In this document: positions 1-7,081 of the stretch, in pieces
How the letters are laid out: every line of letters begins with the position of its first letter
Numbering within the stretch: the first letter of the stretch is position 1
From: a virus
Length of the DNA: 29,552 nt
Virus record (IMG/VR): IMGVR_UViG_3300028388_002689
Span: 1 to 29,552 of that record
Strand: one strand, 5' to 3'
Notes under the pieces: model-generated
Seen by the model: only the letters and a program-made list of their open reading frames with translations
Told to the model about the DNA's origin: nothing
Database searches by the model: none
Position numbers and translations under genes: made by a program

Positions 1-744
1 GGCGACGGGATCAAGGTCGAGGAAGTGCCGGATGGATTTGTGACTCAGGTAAACGGATATGAGTTCGCTGGGCCTGGAGTTGTGATTAGGGAATGGCCGC
101 TTCGAGGGGTTGCGGTTTGCCCGTATGGCGCAGACATGAACACCGAAAGTGCGCTATTTGAAAACGAAAAAGAGTTTGAGGCAACGGTCACAACGACCGC
201 CGAAAAACAGGAGAAAGATAAAATGGCAGATATGAAAAGCGATGAGCTAGTAGAAGTTGACGCCACGGTGGAAGAAACCGAAGCCGTAGCAGTTGAAGAC
301 ACAGAAAAAGAAACAGAACTTACTGAAGCGGAGTCCGTTGAAGTTGTAGACGCTGAGGCCGAAGAGGCTGTTGAAGCGCCCGAGGTAGAGGACGAGGCAG
401 AGGAAAAAGAGGAAACCGAGGAAGCGGTAGAGACAGAAATGACCGCTGAGGCTGAGGTTATCGAACAAGAGGAAGCCGCGCAAGAGGAAGCGGCAACAGA
501 GTTGAGTCGTGAAGACTTCCTGCAAATCGCCGACGAGTTTGGTGCGGACATTGCCGCCAAGATCGTTCGTGACGGTGGGGAGTATCTTGCGGCGTTGAAG
601 CTCGCACACAATGACGCCAAGAACCGCATTGCGGAACTTGAGTCGGAGTGTAAGGAACTTGGCGCCCGCCGCGCGGTATCGCCCGTGCCAGTTGTTGACG
701 CCACTGACAGAGAGAAAAAGAGCCTGTTCAAAACGGGCAAATAA
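1..744 (+). CDS. Prohead protease C-terminus fused to acidic scaffold (5' partial)
   Basis: The frame is open from base 1, so the gene starts upstream of the window. The first ~60 residues end in a hydrophobic stretch (REWPLRGVAVCPYGAD) that resembles the last strands of phage head-maturation proteases. It is followed by ~100 residues dominated by Glu, Asp, Val, Ala and Thr, then a helical C-terminus ending LFKTGK. An acidic, coiled domain directly before the major capsid gene is typical of scaffolding proteins, which line the procapsid and are removed by the linked protease. An internal in-frame ATG with a good ribosome site (see 223) suggests that scaffold is also made alone. The protease assignment is inference because the catalytic part lies outside the window; the scaffold role is more secure from composition and position. 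Confidence 0.7.
   Translation, partial: GDGIKVEEVPDGFVTQVNGYEFAGPGVVIREWPLRGVAVCPYGADMNTESALFENEKEFEATVTTTAEKQEKDKMADMKSDELVEVDATVEETEAVAVEDTEKETELTEAESVEVVDAEAEEAVEAPEVEDEAEEKEETEEAVETEMTAEAEVIEQEEAAQEEAATELSREDFLQIADEFGADIAAKIVRDGGEYLAALKLAHNDAKNRIAELESECKELGARRAVSPVPVVDATDREKKSLFKTGK
223..744 (+). CDS. Free scaffold protein from an internal in-frame start
   Basis: ATG at 223 is in the same frame as the protease/scaffold gene and is preceded by AGGAGA at 209-214, an ideal ribosome-site distance. The product would be 173 residues (MADMKSDELVEVDATVEE...), exactly the acidic domain plus the helical C-terminus, without the protease remnant. This nested arrangement matches phage lambda, where Nu3 scaffold is translated from inside protease gene C. 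Whether both products are made cannot be read from the sequence alone, but a strong ribosome site inside a coding region at the domain boundary is unlikely to be chance. Confidence 0.6.
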   Translation: MADMKSDELVEVDATVEETEAVAVEDTEKETELTEAESVEVVDAEAEEAVEAPEVEDEAEEKEETEEAVETEMTAEAEVIEQEEAAQEEAATELSREDFLQIADEFGADIAAKIVRDGGEYLAALKLAHNDAKNRIAELESECKELGARRAVSPVPVVDATDREKKSLFKTGK

Positions 745-756
745 TGGAGAAAGAAA

Positions 757-1713
757 ATGGCAGAATCCTATGACACACTCGCCGGTCTGGTTCAGTTGAA
801 CGATAAGAACCTGGCTGATCTCGAGATTTCGGATCTTCTTGATGACGCTCCGTTGCTGAAGGTTATGCATGCACAGGTAGCCTCGAACGGTACGCAGCAC
901 AAGTATCTGAAGCAGACAACCGCATCCAGCGCAGCGTTTCGCGCCGCACTGGCCGGTCTGGACAAAACGAAAAGTGCTGACACGCTGGTTACTGACACGC
1001 TGGCCATCTTGGACGCGTCGTTTGATACCGACGTTGCTTTGGCCAAGGGTTACAGCAAGGGCGTTGATGCCTGGTTGCAGCTTGAAACGATGCGCGCTTT
1101 GAAGCAGGCCTTTGCGGTTGCTGAAAAGCAGACAATCTACGGCACCGGCAACGATGCCAGCGGCTTCGCTGGTTTGGTTGACGATGGGCAGCTTGATGCC
1201 CTGTCCGATGCAATGGTTGTCAATGCTGGCGGCAGCAATGCAAGCACGCAGACTTCCTGCTTCCTGCTTCGCTCCGACATGGACAACGTGTCAATGGTTA
1301 TGGGTAATGACGGCAACATCGTTGTCGAAGAAGAACCAACCATCATCGAGAAGGTTGTGAACCCTGGAACAGATAACAAGGTCTATCCGGCATACTACGT
1401 GCCGGTGCTTGGCTATGTTGGTTTCCAGATTGGTGGCGCCTACAGCGCTGCTCGCATTGCTAACATCGAGTGCAACACGCTGACGGCAACCGATGCGTTC
1501 ACGGATGATGACATCTATGCAGCATTGTCGTTGTTCCCAGCGTCACGCCAGCCCAACCTGATTGTGATGAACCGCAACGCTCTGCGCCTGCTTCGGCAGT
1601 CCCGCACCAGCGTCAACGCGACCGGCGCTCCGGCTCCGCGTCCTGTTGAGGTTGAGGGTATTCCCATTGTGGTGACCGATCAGATTGTTTCGACAGAAGC
1701 GGTCGAGGTGTAA
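757..1713 (+). CDS. Major capsid protein
   Basis: A 318-residue protein beginning MAESYDTLAGLVQLND, with GGAGA at 745-749 just upstream of the ATG. Position immediately after the scaffold, the size, and the C-terminal pattern (YAALSLFPASRQPNLIVMNR, then RTSVNATGAPAPRP and VEGIPIVVTDQI) match major capsid proteins of siphoviruses in my recollection, of the HK97-like fold class. The C-terminal segment would form the axial domain strands. It would assemble into the icosahedral shell around the scaffold. No frameshift or extension is visible. A strong hairpin (1726-1751) lies in the short gap after the stop codon. Confidence 0.85.
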   Translation: MAESYDTLAGLVQLNDKNLADLEISDLLDDAPLLKVMHAQVASNGTQHKYLKQTTASSAAFRAALAGLDKTKSADTLVTDTLAILDASFDTDVALAKGYSKGVDAWLQLETMRALKQAFAVAEKQTIYGTGNDASGFAGLVDDGQLDALSDAMVVNAGGSNASTQTSCFLLRSDMDNVSMVMGNDGNIVVEEEPTIIEKVVNPGTDNKVYPAYYVPVLGYVGFQIGGAYSAARIANIECNTLTATDAFTDDDIYAALSLFPASRQPNLIVMNRNALRLLRQSRTSVNATGAPAPRPVEVEGIPIVVTDQIVSTEAVEV

Positions 1714-1725
1714 TTAGAACGGTGC

Positions 1726-1751
1726 GCCCTCGCCCTTTATCGGGCGGGGGC
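1726..1751 (+). terminator. Strong hairpin after the capsid gene
   Basis: Left arm 1726-1735 (GCCCTCGCCC) pairs with right arm 1742-1751 (GGGCGGGGGC) over ten pairs, one of them a wobble, with a six-base loop. No T-run follows, so it is not a textbook rho-independent terminator. It may partly terminate, or protect the 3' end of abundant capsid mRNA. Confidence 0.5.
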
Positions 1752-1754
1752 AAC

Positions 1755-1767
1755 CCGCTTGTAGCGG
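1755..1767 (+). promoter_or_regulatory. Small hairpin overlapping the ribosome site of the next gene
   Basis: CCGCT (1755-1759) pairs with AGCGG (1763-1767) across a three-base loop. The GGAGG ribosome site of the gene starting at 1778 occupies 1766-1770, so its first two bases are inside the stem. This could damp translation of the exported protein relative to capsid. The effect is inferred. Confidence 0.35.
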
Positions 1768-1777
1768 AGGTTAGCAA

Positions 1778-2197
1778 ATGAAAAAGGCAATTATATTGAT
1801 GGCGATGCTTGCCGCGCTGCCATGTCTTGCCGATAACGCGAAGCGCGAAATCGTCATTACTATGGGAACATCTACAGGCGGGACGCAGACACTGGAAAAC
1901 GTGCGGGGCTATATTGACTCCGTTGATGTTTCGGTGTCGGATGGTGTTTCGACCGGCGATGTTGTTGTTGCATACGTTCCAACGGATACACTCATTTCCG
2001 CTGTTAGCGTTGCGACAAATGCAGTAACCGGAACAAAGACCTTTCGCCCACGCGTTGACGGAACGGACATAGCAGGCGTTGACCTGAGCAGCGATCCACC
2101 AGAACCTTATATGGTTGCCGGTGATGGAGTTAGGTTTACTGTTACTGGTTCACCTACAGGGAAAACTTGGAAAGCAACAATCAGACTGAGGAAATAA
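1778..2197 (+). CDS. Small exported protein of unknown function in the capsid module
   Basis: 139 residues. The N-terminus (MKKAIILMAMLAALPCLADNA) is a clear Sec-type signal peptide: basic start, hydrophobic core and a small-residue cleavage region near residue 18. The mature part is rich in Val, Thr, Ser and Asp (GTSTGGTQTLENVRGYIDSVDVSVSDG, later GKTWKATIRLRK), suggesting a beta fold similar to decoration or adhesin domains. The ribosome site is GGAGG at 1766-1770. I do not recognise a family. It sits where many phages encode capsid decoration proteins, but a signal peptide is unexpected for a virion part assembled in the cytoplasm. Confidence 0.7.
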   Translation: MKKAIILMAMLAALPCLADNAKREIVITMGTSTGGTQTLENVRGYIDSVDVSVSDGVSTGDVVVAYVPTDTLISAVSVATNAVTGTKTFRPRVDGTDIAGVDLSSDPPEPYMVAGDGVRFTVTGSPTGKTWKATIRLRK

Positions 2198-2199
2198 AA

Positions 2200-2778
2200 A
2201 TGAAGAAAAGAGTACTATTCAACGCGGCGATCATTTTGGCTGTTGCTGGGATCGTTTACGCCGCACAGGACACGGCATTAACACAGCGCGAAGTGCGCGA
2301 TCCTATCAAGCTTGAATCGTGGTTGGAAACGAACGCGAGCGACGCACAGACGCGGTTGACGGCTGTTGAGGCTGGTACGGTTTCAGGATTGAATGTGTCT
2401 GGAACGTCTACCTTCAACAACTCCGTAACAGCGATCAGCACAAACGATGCGACGACCAACGTGATTGTGACTGTTGACGGTGAGCTTGACGGCGAAACGC
2501 TCGAGAATGATAGCGTCGATGATGATGCTATTGATTTCAGCGACGTGACCGGCGCCGACTTGACGTTGACTGACTGTACCGCGATTACGGCAAGTGGTGA
2601 TATCACGGCAAACGGGAACCTTGTTGGTGACGGTTCTACAATCGTTACGAACATCGCAGAGCTCTACATCGGTTCAACCGTAGGGATCAGCGCGACAATC
2701 ACGAATATCGGTTTTGGTTCGACCAATATCTTGGTTTACACCAAGGGTGTTCTGACGAGCGCAACAACTAACCCGTAA
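2200..2778 (+). CDS. Second exported protein of unknown function, beta-rich
   Basis: 192 residues from the ATG at 2200. This start is preferred over codons further upstream because GAGGA lies at 2188-2192 and translation there begins with a signal peptide (MKKRVLFNAAIILAVAGIVYAAQ). After cleavage comes a short helical stretch (LESWLETNASDAQTRLTAVEAG), then Thr/Asn/Asp-rich repeats such as SGTSTFNNSV, DLTLTDCTAITASGDITANGNLVGDGSTI. This pattern is common in fibre or adhesin stalks. It follows the previous exported gene by two bases and is probably co-translated. It may be a head fibre or a cell-surface protein; function unknown. Confidence 0.65.
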   Translation: MKKRVLFNAAIILAVAGIVYAAQDTALTQREVRDPIKLESWLETNASDAQTRLTAVEAGTVSGLNVSGTSTFNNSVTAISTNDATTNVIVTVDGELDGETLENDSVDDDAIDFSDVTGADLTLTDCTAITASGDITANGNLVGDGSTIVTNIAELYIGSTVGISATITNIGFGSTNILVYTKGVLTSATTNP

Positions 2779-2792
2779 GTAGCGTTTGGCCT

Positions 2793-2819
2793 GCGTCTGG
2801 CCCCCTTTGGGCCAGGCGT
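2793..2819 (+). terminator. Strong hairpin after the second exported gene
   Basis: GCGTCTGGCCC (2793-2803) pairs with GGGCCAGGCGT (2809-2819) over eleven pairs, two of them wobbles, with loop CCTTT. Only short T-runs follow (TT at 2819-2820, TTTATT at 2831-2836). It resembles the hairpin after the capsid gene in having a GC-rich stem and a T-containing loop, so the two exported genes are bracketed by similar structures. Confidence 0.5.
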
Positions 2820-2836
2820 TTGGCCGACACTTTATT

Positions 2837-3172
2837 ATGAGCGACATTTTCACAGATGCCTTTGACGCGATAGCAACTGCGCTTGCAGACATGGCGACCG
2901 CCACGATAAGGCGCGGCGATGAAACACCGATTGATGGCGTGCTGTGTCAGGGATTGGACAGGATGCGCGCGCAGGACGACTATGGCCGAATCATAGGCAT
3001 CAACGGATCTGTGCGCTTGAAGACATCTGAGGAACCGTCGCCGCTTTTCACCGAGGGCGATATATTGGATGTAACGCTTGACGCCGATAGCGTTACGACG
3101 ACAGTGCGTGTTATCGGCAGGATTTCCAGTGGCGGGATTACCAGGTTGACAGTACAAGCGGAGTATGAATGA
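2837..3172 (+). CDS. Head-tail joining (stopper-like) protein, probable
   Basis: 111 residues from ATG 2837 (MSDIFTDAFDAIATALADMATATIRRGDE). The start is chosen because upstream codons would translate the preceding hairpin. No good ribosome site is visible, which is unusual here. The short helical N-terminus followed by a small beta domain (VLCQGLDRMRAQDDYGRIIG ... EEPSPLFTEGDILDVTLD ... VRVIGRISSGGITRLTVQAEYE) resembles lambda gpFII-type stopper and head-completion proteins. Position between capsid and tail genes agrees. Its stop overlaps the next start (ATGA). The family is assigned by shape and position, not by a diagnostic motif. Confidence 0.5.
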   Translation: MSDIFTDAFDAIATALADMATATIRRGDETPIDGVLCQGLDRMRAQDDYGRIIGINGSVRLKTSEEPSPLFTEGDILDVTLDADSVTTTVRVIGRISSGGITRLTVQAEYE

Positions 3173-3888
3173 TGCCGGTTGCGTTGACTGTTGAGATGGA
3201 CAGGGAATCCGAGCGCGCGCTTTTCAATCAGATTGAACGTGCGCAGCGTGAGCTTGGAAAATCTCTGACACCTTCTATTCAGTGGGCCGCGCGCTTACTT
3301 TGCCGTTCTCTTTCTGGACACACAAAGCGGGCAAAGCAAAAACTTAGGAAGGTTGTTCAGAATCCAGATCAGAGATGGAAAACCGACAAGCGCCGCGCGC
3401 CGTTTGGTGTCATGGGATATAAAGATGGCAGAGAAAAGTTTATTCCAATCTATCGAACTGGCGAATATGGAAAACTGCGATTCTACGACAAGAAGACGCT
3501 TTCATGGTATGATAGGACAGAGAAGAAGTGGAAACGTATCAAGAGCGGGCCAGACGTTGCAAATCCAGGCATGATCATTCCTGGAATAATGGCAAGCCCA
3601 AAGCGCAGAGTCCCATATAGAGGATTGGCAAAGAAGGTTTGGCAGCGCGCGTCTTCATTCATAGGGCGTGGGGGTACTGCGCGGGCGATGGGTGTTTCAA
3701 ATGTCGCAACGGTTTGGATAGATCGAGACAAAGACAACCCGAGTGTGACAATCACCAATAAACTGCGCTATGCGATTGACGCTTTCGAGGGTGGCAGTTC
3801 TGCCGTGAGCGAAGCTATGGCCGCAGCCGGACGCCGCATGGAACACCTTATTGACAAGAAAATCGAAAAGAAAATGGGTGCGAAATGA
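3169..3888 (+). CDS. Neck or tail-completion protein (HK97 gp10-like position), putative
   Basis: 239 residues, highly basic, with two possible starts (ATG 3169 overlapping the upstream stop, and ATG 3172). The N-terminal helical part (MDRESERALFNQIERAQRELG) and the C-terminal segment (ITNKLRYAIDAFEGGSSAVSEAMAAAGRRMEHLIDKKIEKK) look like head-tail connector or minor tail proteins that close the tail tube. The middle contains a Lys/Arg/Tyr-rich region (KRRAPFGVMGYKDGREKFIPI). It sits between the stopper candidate and tail terminator candidate, in the order usual for siphoviruses. No exact family is recognised. Confidence 0.5.
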   Translation: MMPVALTVEMDRESERALFNQIERAQRELGKSLTPSIQWAARLLCRSLSGHTKRAKQKLRKVVQNPDQRWKTDKRRAPFGVMGYKDGREKFIPIYRTGEYGKLRFYDKKTLSWYDRTEKKWKRIKSGPDVANPGMIIPGIMASPKRRVPYRGLAKKVWQRASSFIGRGGTARAMGVSNVATVWIDRDKDNPSVTITNKLRYAIDAFEGGSSAVSEAMAAAGRRMEHLIDKKIEKKMGAK

Positions 3889-4367
3889 ACATTCCCGCTG
3901 CACTTGAACTAGCAATCGCCGACGTGATGAGAAATACGGCGGACGTTGGTAGCGGCACAATTATTCGGGCATGGCAGACGCTGACAGATGAACAGGTCAT
4001 AGCGATGAGCGGCGAGCGCCTTTTCCCAATGATTGATGTTCGCGCCAGCGCGCCGTCAACTGAAAACCAGATTACCTGGTATTGTGACGTTATGGTGCTT
4101 TGTGGAACGTACAACGACGACGATAAAAACCACTCGCAGATTTCTCTGCTATACGAGGCGGCGCAGACAACACTAGATGCTCTGCATAGCCAAATGATGA
4201 ACGGACAAACCGGAACGGCCTATGATCTATTCGTCGCCCGTATGGCGGAACTTTACCGGACATTTGTACTTGGCGGCTTTCAGATGGGCGGCGGCTCGCC
4301 ACCTTATGACGAGGGCGGCGTCAATTTCATGGGGCAATCCATACAGATACACTACTGCACAAGCTAG
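3885..4367 (+). CDS. Tail terminator protein, putative
   Basis: 160 residues, starting in an ATGA overlap with the previous gene. A helix-strand pattern (MNIPAALELAIADVMRNTAD ... GERLFPMIDVRASAPSTENQITWYCDVMVLC ... SLLYEAAQTTLDALHSQM) with an N-terminal helix, central strands and a long helix is what gpU-like tail terminators show. These form the ring that ends tail growth and docks the tail on the head. Order in the cluster supports this. No diagnostic motif is visible. Confidence 0.5.
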   Translation: MNIPAALELAIADVMRNTADVGSGTIIRAWQTLTDEQVIAMSGERLFPMIDVRASAPSTENQITWYCDVMVLCGTYNDDDKNHSQISLLYEAAQTTLDALHSQMMNGQTGTAYDLFVARMAELYRTFVLGGFQMGGGSPPYDEGGVNFMGQSIQIHYCTS

Positions 4368-4376
4368 GAGGGAATA

Positions 4377-5576
4377 ATGGCGGGAAGAAGGATAACGATC
4401 CTAGGGATGGGACCGAGTTCAAACGAACGCAAGCACGACATCGAGCGTTATTGCGTGAACACTGAGCTATGGGGTCTGAATAATGGATACCTGTTTTTCC
4501 CGCAACTTGACAAGAAGTGGAGCAGGTTCTTCGAGCTTCACAGTTACGACTATCTGAAAGGCTGGAAAAGCGGCGCGCCTTGCCATTTCTCTGCATTGCA
4601 TGGGCTAGATTGCGACGTTTACGCAACGCAACCACTGCCGATTATTGCAAAGCAGAAACTGGTTGACTTGGCCGCCATCGCGGATCACTTTGATTGCAAT
4701 TACTTTCTTGGTTCGCCGTCGCTCATGCTGATGGTTGCGCTATACGAGCACGATAACGGCCAGACAATCGACTATATACAATCATACGGGATTGATACAA
4801 GCGATCCTCAGCACGCGCAACAGCGCGCATCCTGGATGTTCTGGATTTCGCAGGCACACTCGCGCGGGATAAAACTTGGCGGAACAGCAACAGATTGTTT
4901 TGCAGAACGCGAAATTGATGAAGGCTTGATAGGTATGCGCGAGAATATTGGTGAGGAAATTGTGAAGCGTCGAGCGTCAAGAGCGCGCCCGCCCGTCATC
5001 GTAGCTGGGATGTTGCATTGCGGAACATCTATGCTGGCGCGTTGCTTGGCCGACGCAGGAATCAATATGGCGGGCAATAACGGCACAAACGACAATGCCG
5101 AGTGCATCGACATGATGAACGTAATACAAGCAGAATATCAGCGCCAAGGATTCAAGGCGCGCGAAGTGGACAACATGCTTGCTGCAGGTGAGGCTATCCC
5201 TAGCCCGACGCCAATACTTGCCAAGCATCTGCGCGAATACACGGCAACGCGGCGAACGGATGAGGCATGGGGGTTCAAGCATCCTTCGGCGTCAATGTTT
5301 GCGCCAGCATTTGCTGAGGTATTCCCAGAGGCAACGGTGATTCTTGCAACACGCAATGCAGAGGATCAGGCGGCATCGCGAGTTAGGCGCGGCATGGTGA
5401 GCCATGTAGGTGCAGGCGAAGCAGCATACCATGCGCGGCTGAAATACGCTTTGCAGAACTTTGCCAATGTTGTAATATACGACTACAACGGCAACCAAGA
5501 AGAAGAAAGCGAAAAACTAAGCAAGGCGTTAGGTGTCAAGGTTGACATCGGCGCGCGGTACATAACGAAGGAGTAA
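4377..5576 (+). CDS. Two-domain protein: Rossmann-like domain plus C-terminal sulfotransferase
   Basis: 399 residues; GGAGG lies at 4368-4372 before ATG 4377. Residues 5-180 start with a nucleotide-binding-like ILGMGPSSN turn and contain WGLNNGY, FFELHSYDYL and an LGSPSLMLMVALYE helix, resembling MptE/DUF115-type or phage glycan-related domains. Residues ~205-390 look like a sulfotransferase: 5'-phosphosulfate loop VAGMLHCGTSML (209-220), a WGFKHPS strand (298-304) and a 3'-phosphate region VILATRNAEDQAAS (321-334) carrying Arg326 and Ser334. Such enzymes move sulfate from PAPS to a hydroxyl or amine. It lies between tail terminator and major tail protein, a place normally reserved for structural genes. 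The target could be a virion or host-surface glycan; this is inference. Confidence 0.7.
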   Translation: MAGRRITILGMGPSSNERKHDIERYCVNTELWGLNNGYLFFPQLDKKWSRFFELHSYDYLKGWKSGAPCHFSALHGLDCDVYATQPLPIIAKQKLVDLAAIADHFDCNYFLGSPSLMLMVALYEHDNGQTIDYIQSYGIDTSDPQHAQQRASWMFWISQAHSRGIKLGGTATDCFAEREIDEGLIGMRENIGEEIVKRRASRARPPVIVAGMLHCGTSMLARCLADAGINMAGNNGTNDNAECIDMMNVIQAEYQRQGFKAREVDNMLAAGEAIPSPTPILAKHLREYTATRRTDEAWGFKHPSASMFAPAFAEVFPEATVILATRNAEDQAASRVRRGMVSHVGAGEAAYHARLKYALQNFANVVIYDYNGNQEEESEKLSKALGVKVDIGARYITKE

Positions 5577-5580
5577 GAAG

Positions 5581-6273
5581 ATGAGCTATGGAGCGACAAC
5601 CGACCCTTGGAGCTTTGCGGATACCACGATGCACTTGCAGAGCTACGAAGTAAACCCAGCGCCTGGTGGCGAAGCGCAGGCACAGGACAGCAACGGCGAT
5701 GTAGCGGCTAGCACAATGTATGACACCGCGAACTCGACCGTAAGCGCGACATACAAATCGTGCCGCGATGCGGCGCTTGTTCTGTACGATACGACCGCAG
5801 GCGTGGACTTCCGGCTTGGCAAGGTTATCGGCGGTAACGTCATCACAAAGATTGACGTTTCCACCAGCAACACCGACGGGCGTCCGACTATCGTCATTGG
5901 CGGCGAACACGCGCACGGCATCGCTGATTCGGCAATGCCGAAATATGATCCGAGCGACCTCGAAATTGCCATGACGCGCAAAGCAACCGCAATCGGCGTG
6001 ACTGTTGACACGGTGACAAACCTTCTAAGCTCAAGCGGTAGCGCGAGCGTTAGCGTAAGCAAAACACCAGACAGCAACGGAAACACCGCGTGCATGGATG
6101 TTTACGGTGGGCGCGTAGAGGCCAGCAATGAGTTGGTAGGCGTTACAGGTGCCGCTGGTGCCGCCGCCGCTGATACAAACTGGACTGTAAGCGCAGGCCC
6201 TTCAAACGCACAGACAAACACCGCATACGCAACCGGCAGCATCACCGTGTTCAAAAATCTGACCGCAATGTAA
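5581..6273 (+). CDS. Major tail (tube) protein
   Basis: 230 residues, starting four bases after the previous stop. The sequence is beta-rich with many Thr, Ser, Asp and Gly (MSYGATTDPWSFADTTMHLQ ... ASTMYDTANSTVSATYKSCRDAALVLYDTTAGVDFRLGKVIGGNVITKIDVSTSN), consistent with a tube protein. It ends in an Ala/Gly-rich strand region (GSITVFKNLTAM). Position before the chaperone-like pair and tape measure is diagnostic for the major tail protein. It would polymerise into rings around the tape measure. No Ig-like extension is evident. Confidence 0.7.
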   Translation: MSYGATTDPWSFADTTMHLQSYEVNPAPGGEAQAQDSNGDVAASTMYDTANSTVSATYKSCRDAALVLYDTTAGVDFRLGKVIGGNVITKIDVSTSNTDGRPTIVIGGEHAHGIADSAMPKYDPSDLEIAMTRKATAIGVTVDTVTNLLSSSGSASVSVSKTPDSNGNTACMDVYGGRVEASNELVGVTGAAGAAAADTNWTVSAGPSNAQTNTAYATGSITVFKNLTAM

Positions 6274-6282
6274 GGTGAGATC

Positions 6283-6453
6283 ATGCGAGAAGTTCTGACA
6301 AAAAAAGAAGTGATTGGCCCGCGCAAGGCCGCGCAAGCGGCCAAGGCGCAGGAAGGCAACAGTCTGGAAGATGAGCGAAAAGAAACATCTGCACCCGTTA
6401 GCGGAAGCGGAGATACAGGGACTAAAGACGGCGGGGATAGAACCGACGCTTGA
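6283..6453 (+). CDS. Small basic protein at the tail-chaperone position
   Basis: 56 residues (MREVLTKKEVIGPRKAAQ...), with AAGGTGAG just upstream (6272-6279). It overlaps the next gene, which lies in the +1 frame, by about 80 bases (from 6371) or up to 137 bases if the open frame from 6314 is counted. In siphoviruses the place between tube and tape measure holds a tail assembly chaperone pair (lambda gpG/gpGT) linked by a programmed frameshift. The composition is Lys/Ala/Gly-rich and probably disordered. It could be a reduced chaperone, or an independent small gene. It is shorter than usual chaperones, so confidence is moderate. Confidence 0.45.
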   Translation: MREVLTKKEVIGPRKAAQAAKAQEGNSLEDERKETSAPVSGSGDTGTKDGGDRTDA

Positions 6454-7081
6454 TGAATGTATCTGGATCAACGACTTAGCGCGCAAGGTTGACAATCCTG
6501 ACGGCGGCTCAACTACGGCAGCGGGCGAACCAGTGCAGGCTGGGAATGTGTGGCTATGGCCGTTTACCATTCAAGCCCGCATCTGGTACGTTCGCGTGTG
6601 TTCATGGTTTGACGACGTGCAGGACAGCAACGCCGTTCTCGCTTATGCTTTGGCACACTCGCGGATTGATGGTGCTTTTGAAAAGTTGAACACCTACGCA
6701 GCAATCAAGCAAACGTGTCTGCCGTGGTATGGTTCGCTTGCGTGCACCGATGATGAGCTCATCCAAGCGATTGATGCGGTAATAAGCACCGGCGTTGAGG
6801 ACTTACGAGAGCACGAAAAGAGCGAAAGCGGCAGCGAATCCCAGAGGGGATGGATGGATATTGTTGCGTTTCTTGTGCACCAAACAGGCATCCCGCCGGA
6901 GGCATGGACAACGCGCGTCACTTGTGATTATGTGATGCAGCAAGTGCGAACAGTTACCGCGCAAAGCAACGCAAACGGCGAAGCGCCAGATCCAGACGAT
7001 CCGTGTATAGTCGCGCAGCGCAACCTGGGAATCGCCATTTACAAGATCAAGCAATCGCGCAAGGAATCGGATGATGGATAA
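6371..7081 (+). CDS. Tail assembly chaperone-like protein
   Basis: 236 residues from ATG 6371 (MSEKKHLHPLAEAEIQGLK). The frame is open back to 6314, just after a stop at 6311, where only a TTG and arginine-rich codons occur. The protein is mostly helical and contains NVWLWPFTIQARIWYVRVCSWF and PDPDDPCIVAQRNLGIAIYKIKQSRKE. It is the gene immediately before the tape measure and overlaps its start by eleven bases. That position suggests an assembly chaperone that keeps the tape measure soluble. The ribosome site is weak (GGAAGG at 6351-6356), so expression by coupling or frameshift from 6283 is possible. Confidence 0.5.
   Translation: MSEKKHLHPLAEAEIQGLKTAGIEPTLDECIWINDLARKVDNPDGGSTTAAGEPVQAGNVWLWPFTIQARIWYVRVCSWFDDVQDSNAVLAYALAHSRIDGAFEKLNTYAAIKQTCLPWYGSLACTDDELIQAIDAVISTGVEDLREHEKSESGSESQRGWMDIVAFLVHQTGIPPEAWTTRVTCDYVMQQVRTVTAQSNANGEAPDPDDPCIVAQRNLGIAIYKIKQSRKESDDG

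Noticed and set aside
45-740. Long minus-strand open frame with Ser/Val-rich text
   Set aside because: Mirror of the acidic scaffold codons (GAG/GAA read as CTC/TTC); no ribosome site and gene density is all +.
6300-6306. A7 run as -1 slippery site for the chaperone pair
   Set aside because: A -1 slip leads to a stop at 6372, so it does not join the downstream frame; +1/-2 would be needed.
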